This document shows positions 26,316 through 33,637 of a stretch of 64,000 bases of DNA, piece after piece. The notes under the pieces were generated by a model, which was not told the origin of the DNA, ran no database searches, and saw only the letters and a program-made list of their open reading frames with translations. The position numbers and the translations under genes are program-made. The stretch comes from Bradyrhizobium sp. AUGA SZCCT0176 (GTDB taxonomy: Bacteria; Pseudomonadota; Alphaproteobacteria; Rhizobiales; Xanthobacteraceae). Numbering within the stretch: position 1 is the stretch's first letter; each line of letters begins with the position of its first letter. Where the stretch lies: the NCBI RefSeq assembly GCF_018130145.1, contig NZ_JAFCMB010000006.1, positions 186,001 through 250,000 of the forward strand, read 5' to 3'.

Positions 26316-26462
26316 TCGTCGTCCCGGCGAACGCCGGGACCCATACGCCGCGGCAGTCATTGTTTGCAGAAGGTCTCTAACGCCACCGCTCTCACCGATG
26401 GGCCGCGGCGTATGGGTCCCCGATGCGCAATTGCGCATCTGAGCTCAAGGCCGGGACGACGG
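26316..26462. repeat. Palindromic intergenic repeat, family A copy 3 (interrupted)
   Basis: CGTCCCGGCGAACGCCGGGACCCATACGCCGCGGC is matched by GCCGCGGCGTATGGGTCC, then GATGCGCAATTGCGCATC (26422-26439) as in copy 1, ending GGCCGGGACGACGG. Fifty unique bases sit between the GC-rich arms. Confidence 0.7.
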
Positions 26463-26559
26463 CAGTGTTTGTAATTGCACCATCATCCAAACGCAACTTC
26501 GCGATCTCGCGACGCAATGCGCCCGAGCTTTGCCAGAAATTCCTTGCCCCCAAAATGAG

Positions 26560-27005
26560 AGGGCGCAGGGAAGACCGGGTGCGCGCTGCACCCGCGGTCC
26601 CGTGTGCGGTTTGCACAAAACAAAGTGCACACGAGCATACAGGGCAGCGGAGAACACCCGGCCTTCCCTGCGCAATGGCTTTACGGCTTATGCCGTGCTC
26701 TCCCCGGAGACGAGTTCTTGGTTGACTCCGTCGCCGCCGTTCAGCTCTCGCCTACCCGACAGCTTGCCACCTGCAACGGGTGCCAGGACCACACGGTTTT
26801 GCCGTACGCTTATCCACGCCGTCGTCGAGGCGTAAACCAGCGTCCACCGCAACCCGCCCAACGTCCGTGACGACGGCCGACGCCCTTCTGAGTAGGACGG
26901 GATGGCCAAACATATGCACCTGATTTGCCTTCTGGTAAACAGAAATATTTTTTATTTCAGGGCTTGACATGACTTCCGTAAATCGGAAGTGATTTGCCCG
27001 TCGGG
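26560..27005. repeat. Large structured non-coding repeat element, family E
   Basis: The 5' part is a multi-hairpin unit: 17-base arms GCGCAGGGAAGACCGGG (26563-26579) and CCCGGCCTTCCCTGCGC (26657-26673, one mismatch that allows a G-U pair) enclose GGGTGC...GCACCC and CGTGTGC...GCACACG hairpins. The 3' part ends near GGCTTGACATGACTTCCG and CGGAAGTGATTTGCC. From memory, blocks like this are spread through Bradyrhizobium and Rhodopseudomonas genomes and are often mis-annotated as short proteins. It has open frames on both strands but none with protein-like composition. Confidence 0.6.
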
Positions 27006-27309
27006 CCAATTTGTCGCATCGCGACCTTCCTCCCCGTCGGTCTTCCGGGGCTGCGCAGTCACGCCCGGAAGCCATAGACGGATCGCATTGGAGCATGTCA
27101 CGCTTACTGCCCCCACCACCGGGAAGGTGATCGTTAAACGGAAGTTGCGCAGTACTTTGCCGCCAGCAGATACAGTCGAAAAGCGACCGGACACCCCGCA
27201 AATAGTTCGTTCGTGCGAACCGTGCCATTACCGGGCCGGAACCAAGCGCGCCCTGATCGATTGACGTGCAGCCTGCATCTCAGTGCATTCCTCACACTCT
27301 GGAGATTTC
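27006..27309. other. Gene-free spacer before the host-attachment-like gene
   Basis: About 300 bases without a credible gene. GTTCGTTCGTGCGAAC at about 27204-27219 is a short imperfect palindrome. Nothing else was recognised. Confidence 0.4.
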
Positions 27310-27714
27310 ATGTTGCTTCCCAAGGGAACAATCGTGGCCGTCGCCGACGGAGAAAAGTTCAACCTCTTTAGCAATACCGGCGATGAGGCCAGCCCAGCGC
27401 TGACGGCGATGCCTGAATCGGAGATCGAAAACGTAAACAAGGGGTCCGGCGCGGGCCATCAGAGCAGTTCCGCCAATCCTGACGAAAGCCAGGCCGCGGA
27501 AGACGGCTTCGCCGGCGGAATAGCGGGTTTACTCAACAAACGGGTTCTGGATGGCGAAATTTCGGATCTCATAATCATCGCCGCCCCGCGCACCCTCGGC
27601 GAACTTCGCAAGAGCTATCATAAAAAGCTGTCGGAGGTTCTTCGCGGCGAGATCTCGAAGGACCTTACCGGTCATGCGGTGCACGATATCGAAAAGACGA
27701 TCGCTGCGGCCTAG
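27310..27714 (+). CDS. Host attachment family protein (baeRF-like, PF10116 type)
   Basis: A 134-residue protein with the start 'MLLPKGTIVAVADGEKFNLF' and the C-terminal half 'DLIIIAAPRTLGELRKSYHK' followed by 'EISKDLTGHAVHDIEKTIAA'. This matches the family named after Agrobacterium proteins required for attachment to host cells. The fold is related to eRF1-like domains, and the biochemical role is not settled. GGAG six bases before the ATG at 27310 supports this start. It is not in an evident operon. Confidence 0.85.
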   Translation: MLLPKGTIVAVADGEKFNLFSNTGDEASPALTAMPESEIENVNKGSGAGHQSSSANPDESQAAEDGFAGGIAGLLNKRVLDGEISDLIIIAAPRTLGELRKSYHKKLSEVLRGEISKDLTGHAVHDIEKTIAAA

Positions 27715-27767
27715 AGTCTTATCGGTTCTGATTGAATGAGAACCGAAGCTCCAGACTGTTGTCTTGG

Positions 27768-27878
27768 ACGCGTTTTCTACCGCAGATAAGTTTAAGCAAT
27801 CTGCGTAAACTTGATTGCTCTGCGAAGCGGTATCCACCCCGGATCAAGTCCGAGGACATGCTTCGCTCGAAAACGCGA
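27768..27878. repeat. GCGTTTTC...GAAAACGC repeat, family C copy 4 (long form)
   Basis: GACGCGTTTTCTACCGCAGAT starts the element and TTCGCTCGAAAACGCG ends it, with GGATCAAGTCCGAGGACATGC before the end. An inner hairpin is made by CGCAGAT and ATCTGCG, and by AAGTTTAAGCAATC with GATTGC further on. It is the most complete copy in the window. Confidence 0.7.
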
Positions 27879-28011
27879 CAGCGGTGGGCATCCACGGTGC
27901 CGCTCACGGGTCTCTGACACGAATCCGCGGTGACGGCGCAACTTTCCCCCTGGCCAGCAGCGGCGACATCCCGGCACTTGTTCGTATTGAAACTTCATGT
28001 TGGAGACCAAA

Positions 28012-28350
28012 ATGCGCGTTGGAAAAATTGCAATCTCTCTCGCGACATTGTTTATCGGCATTTCCGTCGAAAATGTATCAGCTCAAGTTGCGAACCCCGA
28101 ACTGGAGGCGTGCCGGTCGACGGGTTTAATTGCACTGAGAGAGCGCAATCCCGGCATCAAGGACGTGACTCTCGACGTTGACGGAATGACGGTTGCAAAG
28201 GCCAATACGAAGGTCGAGGACACGCCCATCAAAACCATTGTTATTGGCGATGCCTATCTCGAAAAAGGCAAGCAGGACACGCGCCGAACCTTTCTCTGCC
28301 TGATCGGCGAAAAGGGCAAAGTCTTACTGACGTTTTTTACGGACAAATAG
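28012..28350 (+). CDS. Small exported protein, unknown function
   Basis: A 112-residue protein with a signal peptide (residues 1-25, ending 'ENVSAQ'). The mature part has two cysteines ('LEACRSTG' and 'RTFLCLIGEKG') that could form a disulfide bond in the periplasm. The C-terminus is beta-rich. GGAG before the ATG at 28012 supports the start. Its base composition is lower in GC than its neighbours. I do not recognise the family. Confidence 0.75.
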   Translation: MRVGKIAISLATLFIGISVENVSAQVANPELEACRSTGLIALRERNPGIKDVTLDVDGMTVAKANTKVEDTPIKTIVIGDAYLEKGKQDTRRTFLCLIGEKGKVLLTFFTDK

Positions 28351-28397
28351 GCGGACGAGCTTGAGGAGCCGCCCACGCGTTCAAGCGTTCGCGGCGT

Positions 28398-28868
28398 CTA
28401 GTTGCCGAACATCACCAGGCGCGAAGTGGCGTCACTACCAAAAGCCATGACCGGGGCTTCTTCGTGCTCTCGTGGTTCCAGTCGCTGTTTCGCCCGGGCA
28501 GCCTCGCGCCTGGATTTGCGTTCGGCGTAGCGTTTGCGGCGTTCACGCACTTCGGCTTCAGCCTTCTTCGCGTCTGGCTTCTCAATGCGTTTTTCCGGCT
28601 GCGTTGCCTGCACCGGCTCGGGTGCCGAGTCCACCACCGCAGCCTGTTGCGATGTCTGTTGGGGCGGCTGCGGCGGCTGGGCCGCCTCGGCCGTGGTAGG
28701 CAGGATGACCCTGACGGCGGACGGCAGTTCCGCGGTCGTACGTGCCTGGTAGCCGGAGCGTTCCTTGAGCGCCGAGTTAGCCATCAGGAGTCCGCTGCCA
28801 AAGCCAACTCCCAGGATGACAAAAGTAGTTCCCACCCCTGCGAAAAAAATGCGCGCGCTAGATGCCAT
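28398..28868 (-). CDS. Single-span membrane protein with charged helical tail
   Basis: A 156-residue protein. Residues about 5-30 form one membrane helix ('IFFAGVGTTFVILGVGFGSG'), followed by a Pro/Gln-rich linker ('AAQPPQPPQQTSQQAA') and a long Arg/Lys/Glu-rich helix ('KAEAEVRERRKRYAERKSRR'). The start at 28868 has GGAG eight bases upstream; an ATG at 28991 gives a longer protein with no better support. It is likely anchored in the inner membrane with the tail in the periplasm. Function unknown. Confidence 0.7.
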   Translation of the reverse strand: MASSARIFFAGVGTTFVILGVGFGSGLLMANSALKERSGYQARTTAELPSAVRVILPTTAEAAQPPQPPQQTSQQAAVVDSAPEPVQATQPEKRIEKPDAKKAEAEVRERRKRYAERKSRREAARAKQRLEPREHEEAPVMAFGSDATSRLVMFGN

Positions 28869-29171
28869 GACCGTGTCTCCAAGAATGCACGTCAACACCG
28901 TGATCTCGAGATAGGTTCCGAGCCGGGAAAAATAGGTAACCGGCGTTTCCTTTGCCTCCGCTATCCTTACCCGCTCGTAGTGCTTGTGCACGACTCGCGG
29001 CGCAATTCAGAACGTGGCTTCCCATGTTGAGATCAATGACTCTCGCTGTATACCAATCCTCTACTTCAATAGCGGAGAAGGCGTGCTTGAGGTTTGCGCC
29101 TCGTTCGAGCATGCTGATGCAGTGTCCGAAAAAGCTTGTCGTCGCGATGATGAGCAGCGCTGCCGAGCATT
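28869..29171. other. Gene-free spacer
   Basis: No convincing gene in these 300 bases on either strand. The only feature found nearby is the minus-strand terminator at 29172-29205. Confidence 0.4.
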
Positions 29172-29205
29172 ATAAAAAGCCCTGCCGAGCGGGTGCTCGG
29201 CAGGG
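29172..29205 (-). terminator. Rho-independent terminator, minus strand
   Basis: On the minus strand CCCTGCCGAGC, a four-base loop and GCTCGGCAGGG form a perfect 11-bp stem followed by CTTTTTATA. The nearest upstream minus-strand gene is the NTF2-like gene ending at 29397, so that transcript would have a 3' tail of about 190 bases. Confidence 0.85.
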
Positions 29206-29396
29206 ATCACGCAGAGAAGTCGACGGACGGCAAGAGGGGACTTGGTGGCCCATCGAGGGTCTGCGAGCGTATTAGCGTCGGCACTAACGTCCCGGATTGC
29301 CACTTGTTCCCGGCAGGATACTCTCTGGAAAGTCTGTCGCTTAATCGCCGTCCGCTTTGAACCTGATAGCGATCATCGACGGTTCGCGAACGTCGG

Positions 29397-29759
29397 TTAT
29401 GCCGACAGACGTCGGTCCACCGGCCCGCAGTGGGTGCGCTCAATCTTGCCTGACGGGCTGAAACGAAAATGCGCCCGCACCAGACTGGCTTTGTTGTTCC
29501 GATAATCGACCCAAATGCCGTCTTCCGTCACCGTGAGATCGTCGAGGGTAAAGGCAGTCGGGAGCAGATTTTGAAGTTTGCCGGTCCAGTAAGCCGACAA
29601 CGGCTCTCGCCCGGTCAGGCGCGCACCCTCACAATCGCATTCAAGAGTGGCGCGCTCGTCGTAGAGATCGAGCAACGCGTCGAGGTCGCCTGATCGACAT
29701 GCGTCGAGCCAGTCAATAACAACGGCCAGCGGATCGAAGTCATCAGGGGCAAGCGACAT
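29397..29759 (-). CDS. SnoaL/NTF2-like protein
   Basis: A 120-residue cone-shaped alpha+beta-barrel protein. 'VIDWLDACRSGDLDALLDLY' is the usual first helix, followed by 'DERATLECDCEGARLTGREP' and a C-terminal sheet ending 'AHFRFSPSGKIERTHCGPVD'. The family binds small ligands or acts as isomerase or hydrolase; no catalytic residues can be assigned. The start at 29759 has GGGAAC just upstream; a longer start at 29846 is unlikely. Confidence 0.8.
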   Translation of the reverse strand: MSLAPDDFDPLAVVIDWLDACRSGDLDALLDLYDERATLECDCEGARLTGREPLSAYWTGKLQNLLPTAFTLDDLTVTEDGIWVDYRNNKASLVRAHFRFSPSGKIERTHCGPVDRRLSA

Positions 29760-30093
29760 AACGTTCCCATCACAAGCAGTCTGCCGCCCCAGGCGCTGAA
29801 TAGGCAGTCGATGATGAATGCACCTTGAACGGCCCAAGCCTCGCACCCCGTAAAAACACGGTGCCTCTCCTCATGCGAAGTCTTCACTGTGCCGCGAAGG
29901 TGAGTCGTGTTTGTGCGTGCGCGCACGCAGGAGAAGCGATGACTGGCTGATGCCGCTCTTGCCAAAAGCAGACTGCGCCCAACGCAAGGCTTGTTCCCCA
30001 GGGAACAGCGCGGCGCGGCAGACGGGGGTATTGTGCGGCTCACCGATGAAACGGAGCGATGATCGCCCCGGTCGGACACGAAGGAGCAAACCG
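29760..30093. other. Upstream region of the double-glycine peptide gene
   Basis: No gene was found. It has a perfect 16-bp palindrome TGCGTGCGCGCACGCA (29914-29929) and the inverted repeat TGTTCCC-CA-GGGAACA (29992-30007), the second lying 87 bases before the ATG at 30094. Both could be regulatory sites for that gene. Confidence 0.4.
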
Positions 30094-30285
30094 ATGACCA
30101 GCCATACCGGACTTCTGAACGACACCGAGCTTGCGATCGCTTCAGGTGGCGTCACTTCCCTGATCGGCACCAGCACCATTGCGCATCCGCACATTCCCCG
30201 GAATCACGACCTGCTGACGCCGCAGCAGATCGCAAAGCTGCTTTCGTTCAACGGCGGCTTCAGCCCCCCGATCCCCCGCAGCTGA
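30094..30285 (+). CDS. Small peptide with double-glycine-type leader
   Basis: A 63-residue peptide. Residues 8-19 read 'LNDTELAIASGG', close to the bacteriocin-type leader consensus LSxxELxxIxGG with Glu at -8, Leu at -7 and Gly-Gly at -2/-1. Cleavage would release a 44-residue product 'VTSLIGTSTIAHPHI...', with no cysteine and a proline-rich end. AAGGAG seven bases before the ATG is an excellent ribosome binding site, and a clean hairpin terminator follows 30 bases after the stop. No C39-peptidase transporter or modification enzyme is adjacent; the exporter 5 kb away lacks the peptidase domain. Function unknown: a secreted peptide or bacteriocin-like product is inference. Confidence 0.7.
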   Translation: MTSHTGLLNDTELAIASGGVTSLIGTSTIAHPHIPRNHDLLTPQQIAKLLSFNGGFSPPIPRS

Positions 30286-30315
30286 TTTCAGCAAGCCGAG
30301 AGCTGAATTGCCTGG

Positions 30316-30353
30316 TCTCGCCTCCCCTGGCCAAGGAGGCGAGATCTTTCCTT
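30316..30353 (+). terminator. Terminator of the double-glycine peptide gene
   Basis: TCTCGCCTCC pairs perfectly with GGAGGCGAGA across a nine-base loop and is followed by TCTTTCCTT. It lies 30 bases after the stop of the 63-residue gene and marks it as a single-gene transcript. Confidence 0.75.
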
Positions 30354-30429
30354 GCCCACAGATGACGGGGGTGCTGCGGGGCGCCTACAAGCCCATCGAG
30401 AAGTTGGCTGCCGCGACCGCACCCGCTCC

Positions 30430-30897
30430 TCACTTCGCGGCGGCCTGCTTCTTGTCGCGCGGCAGGAATGGCTTGAGCGGACGCTTGATCGCGCCCGCGC
30501 AGGCACGGGTGACGGTCTTGCCGCCGTCGGTCCAGGTCTGCGTGCCCTTCAGCCCGGCGCTGCGCCGCACGAAGCTGCCGCTGTACTTCGCCTCGTACGC
30601 CCGGCTCCCGCTCTTCCAGGTGCCCTGAAGATCGATCTTCTGGCCGTCTATTTTTCCGGTCCCCTGCTCGGCGGTGGCCTCGACGGCGGCGTTGCGCAGC
30701 CGCACCACATGCGTGTAGCGCGCGGTGCTGCCGCTGATCGTAACCTCGATGGCCTCGCGCATCTTGTCGCTGGTAAACGGCAGCTTGTCGCATACCATGG
30801 TGCCGCGATAGGTGGCGTCGAGCACTTCCGCCGCGACGGGCGTGCCCATCGCCGCCATCATCGCCGCCGCCAGCACCGCATGTTCCAGCCGCACCAT
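30430..30897 (-). CDS. Exported protein, unknown function, basic C-terminus
   Basis: A 155-residue protein with a signal peptide ending about 'GTPVAAE'. Cysteines at 'GTMVCDKLPF' and 'VTRACAGAIKRP' could be paired in the periplasm. The mature domain is beta-rich ('TYRGTMVC', 'KIDLQGTWKSGSRAYEAKYS') and the tail is strongly basic ('RPLKPFLPRDKKQAAAK'). A frameshifted remnant of the 3' end of a second copy is found at 41231-41345. Family function unknown. Confidence 0.8.
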   Translation of the reverse strand: MVRLEHAVLAAAMMAAMGTPVAAEVLDATYRGTMVCDKLPFTSDKMREAIEVTISGSTARYTHVVRLRNAAVEATAEQGTGKIDGQKIDLQGTWKSGSRAYEAKYSGSFVRRSAGLKGTQTWTDGGKTVTRACAGAIKRPLKPFLPRDKKQAAAK

Positions 30898-31257
30898 TGC
30901 CGCCCCCTTTGTCTCGTTGCCGCCACCGAGCAGTCTTCCGCCGCTTCATTCAATCCGCATCGTACTGCTCAACCGGGGACGTCGATAGGGGTTGAACTCA
31001 GCTTCGCAGCAGCAGCGTGGCGGCTGACCGAGACCTGGGATGGGTGAAAAAACCTGACCTCCCAGGGAGGTCCGTACCTGGCGCAAGGCGGACACTCCAC
31101 ACACTGAACATGTTCGCCAAGAGCCAGATGCAGACGAACGCAACGCAGCAAAAAAATGATCAGTTTGCAATTACAGTGACGGTATCGGACTTCCATGACC
31201 CCACAACCAGCTTCAAGCCGAGCGCACTCAAGCAGTTGCACGGGATGACCACCGGGC
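30898..31257. other. Spacer with minus-strand terminator
   Basis: About 360 bases without a gene. It includes a terminator for the PhaC-like gene at 31047-31072 and, around 31070-31105, a stretch (CTGGCGCAAGGCGGACACTC) resembling the family F repeat described at 44573. Confidence 0.4.
31047..31072 (-). terminator. Minus-strand terminator-like hairpin
   Basis: On the minus strand GACCTCCCTGGGAGGTC is a near-perfect palindrome followed by AGGTTTTTT. It is 186 bases beyond the stop of the PhaC-like gene. Confidence 0.6.
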
Positions 31258-32361
31258 TCATTCAGCTTGCTTCATCCAGCGCACAATCCCGGGCCAATAC
31301 TCCTCAAGCGTGCGCCTCCCCATGAACAGACTTAGATGGCCGCACGGGGCGACCGCGTGGCGCAGAGATTCCGCCGGCGTTCCTACGAGCCGTTCCACTG
31401 CAAGCAATTGTTCCGGGGCGACCACTTCGTCGGCGCTCCCGGCCAGAAGATACATCGGAAGCAGCAGCCGCGAGAGGTCGATCTCTTTTCCCAGGGCGAC
31501 GAAATTTCCGCTGGCGAGCGCGTTGCATTTGTACAGTTTCTCGACAACTTCGAGATAGTATTTTCCGGGAACGTCGATCGTCCAGGAATTCCAGTTCTTG
31601 AAGATGGCTTCGAGTCGGGTGAATTCCGGCGAGCCGATCGGCTGCACAGTCTGCAGAGAGTTGCGGATATCGTTCGGATCAGTCTCGTTCCCCCAGAACG
31701 GCGCGACGTTGCGGCCGATAACGAGACCATCACCTGACTTGACCAGGCTCTCAAACACGAACCGTGGGGTCGCCTCGGCGATAACAGACAAACCGGATTG
31801 CCGCGCGGCAATATCAACCGGCGCGCCGGCCATCACAAGCTTGCGTACCTTGGCCGGGAAGCGTCCCGCATAGACCAGGGATAACCAGCCGCCCTGGCAA
31901 AGCCCCACGAGATCGACCAGGCCGCCGAGATGATCGACAAGGACATTGAGATCGGCAAGATATTCGTCGATTCCGAGAAATCGCATGTCAGCGCTGGCAG
32001 AGCGCCAATCGGCCATGAACAGCCGTTCAATTCCAGCGCCATGGAGGGCAGCAACGAGACTGTGGCCGGCTGCAAGGTCGGCGATAGCGGCTCCATGCAG
32101 CGCGAGCGGTGGGCACAGCAGGGTGGGAACGCCGCTTCCGCCCACAGTAAAGTCACGAAGCCGGACGGCATGCAGCTCCAGCGCGATCGTGCTTGGCGTG
32201 GCTCCTTCCGGCTCCTGCGCAGGATTGGCGCCACCAGCGTCGGCTGAGAATCCAAGAAGCTGCGCGGCGACGGACGAGGCGGTTTCAGCGGCCGATGCAG
32301 CGACCATCGCAGGCCAGAAGAACGCCGCATAAGGGAATTGATCGCCTGGATACCGATCCAT
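31258..32361 (-). CDS. PhaC-like alpha/beta hydrolase
   Basis: A 367-residue alpha/beta-hydrolase. The nucleophile elbow 'VGLCQGGWLSLVYAGRFPAK' has cysteine in place of serine, as in polyhydroxyalkanoate synthases (G-x-C-x-G-G). The acid is probably in 'LLAGSADEVVAPEQ' and the histidine in 'VAPCGHLSLFMGRRTLEEYW', again like PhaC, where GH(I/L)xxF(M/V)G is conserved. It is much shorter than class I PhaC (about 590 residues) and is not near phaA, phaB, phaE or phasin genes. It may be a class III-like synthase relative or a separate hydrolase. The start at 32361 has only a weak ribosome site. Confidence 0.8.
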   Translation of the reverse strand: MDRYPGDQFPYAAFFWPAMVAASAAETASSVAAQLLGFSADAGGANPAQEPEGATPSTIALELHAVRLRDFTVGGSGVPTLLCPPLALHGAAIADLAAGHSLVAALHGAGIERLFMADWRSASADMRFLGIDEYLADLNVLVDHLGGLVDLVGLCQGGWLSLVYAGRFPAKVRKLVMAGAPVDIAARQSGLSVIAEATPRFVFESLVKSGDGLVIGRNVAPFWGNETDPNDIRNSLQTVQPIGSPEFTRLEAIFKNWNSWTIDVPGKYYLEVVEKLYKCNALASGNFVALGKEIDLSRLLLPMYLLAGSADEVVAPEQLLAVERLVGTPAESLRHAVAPCGHLSLFMGRRTLEEYWPGIVRWMKQAE

Positions 32362-32789
32362 TTGATTGATGTCCGGTGCGCCCCCACGCGATAGCCTAGC
32401 ACTTTTCGCTGGGCATCGAGCCGGGAAATGGCGCAACCGGGCTCAGCTATTGGCCATGGCTGCTCCTGGCGCAGAGCGGGACAGCGGGACATTCACCGAA
32501 AAGGCTGACGAAGCAACCGCCACCTGCGAGCGGCTACGCGGCCGATCGCGCAACGGTCCAACAAAGTAAACCGGGCAGCCGGTCAGATTTGAATTGAGCG
32601 GACAGATCCGTCAGGCAATCGACCGCTCGGCGGTGCGTCAACGTTAACCATGCGGGAGGGTGATTTCGCACGGGATGCACGCTTAATGAGCGCTTAACGC
32701 TTTTGCGCAACAGATAGCTCCTCAGCAGTAAAATCAAGAAGTTGCGGCAAGAGTGCAATGGGAATTCCGCCCTCGAGGAGGGGAATTGC
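32362..32789. other. Spacer between divergent genes
   Basis: About 430 bases without a convincing gene. CTGGCGCAGAGCGGGACAGCGGGACATTC near 32466 resembles the family F degenerate repeat. The strong site GAGGAGGGG at its right end belongs to the next gene. Confidence 0.4.
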
Positions 32790-33368
32790 ATGGGACTGCT
32801 TTTCATTGGCGTACTGGCTGGACTCCTGATCGGCTATGGGCTTGGCCCGTCGCAGGCAAGCCTCCGGGAGTGCGCGCCACAAGGCTGCCTCGAAGGACCC
32901 CCGACCGGTCCGCCGATGGCGCAGAAGTCAGCGGCGCCCAAGCCATATCCCGCAACAGCTGGAGCGAAATCCGCTGCGGCCAAGTCCAGGAAACCATCAT
33001 CGGCCGGGTCGCGCGGACGGGCTCAAATCGTCAAGACCGCACACGCGCCATCGACGACCCCGGCCTCGCCAAGCTATCGATCCGCCGAACGCCCGGATCC
33101 CGTCCTGGCCAAGGCAAAGATCTCAGTCGCCGCAAAGATGGACGATCCGGCATCCGCCGAATTTGGCGACATGAAGCGGGCCGTCAGACTGAATATGTGG
33201 GGGCGTCCGGTGGACACCATCTGCGGTCACGTCAGAGGGAAGAATGCGTCCGGTTCAGATACCGGAGACAGGCCGTTTCTATATCTCGTGAAGGAGGATG
33301 ATGCATACGTCGTTGCTGGCAAGGCAGACTCAGCGGCGGCGATCGCGTATCGTAACATCTGCAACTAA
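32790..33368 (+). CDS. Membrane-anchored or exported protein, unknown function
   Basis: A 192-residue protein with a hydrophobic N-terminus ('MGLLFIGVLAGLLIGYGLG') that may be a signal anchor, a Lys/Ala/Pro-rich linker (about residues 40-110) and a folded C-terminal domain with 'KMDDPASAEFGDMKRAV' and 'CGHVRGKNASG'. The C-terminal domain ends 'AIAYRNICN'. GAGGAGGGG before the ATG is strong. A linker between a membrane anchor and a periplasmic domain is a reasonable reading. Function unknown. Confidence 0.75.
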   Translation: MGLLFIGVLAGLLIGYGLGPSQASLRECAPQGCLEGPPTGPPMAQKSAAPKPYPATAGAKSAAAKSRKPSSAGSRGRAQIVKTAHAPSTTPASPSYRSAERPDPVLAKAKISVAAKMDDPASAEFGDMKRAVRLNMWGRPVDTICGHVRGKNASGSDTGDRPFLYLVKEDDAYVVAGKADSAAAIAYRNICN

Positions 33369-33369
33369 G

Positions 33370-33406
33370 GCATGATCCGGGATTGCGGATACCGGTTCTA
33401 TCATGC
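33370..33406. repeat. GCATGATC...ATCATGC repeat, family D copy 2
   Basis: GCATGATCCGGGATTGCGGATACCGGTTCTATCATGC. It has the same outer arms as 15591-15636 with a different centre. It sits directly after the preceding stop codon and could act as a weak terminator. Confidence 0.5.
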
Positions 33407-33637
33407 TCAATCAGAAGCCAGAATGCGCGCGGTGCGATGAAATCGCATCGTGCCCGGCAGTGAAGTTGTGTGGAAAGAATTTCCTCCTGCAACTGTAGCG
33501 TCGTGGATATCCCTGAGATCTCTGAGCACCGATTGCTGAATCGGGCATCTCTCATGGACACGGCGCCACGCGATTATGATCGGTGGAAATTTGGAATCAG
33601 TGGGGTGGCCCAACAGCTTTTTGAATTCGGGGTTATT

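Noticed and set aside
26445-26909. Several 70-100-codon frames in the family E repeat
   Set aside because: They exist on both strands of a strongly paired element and have Arg/Pro/Cys-rich, non-protein-like composition.
32534-32806. 90-codon minus-strand frame in the spacer before 32790
   Set aside because: It overlaps the strong ribosome site and start of a plus-strand gene and shows no family.
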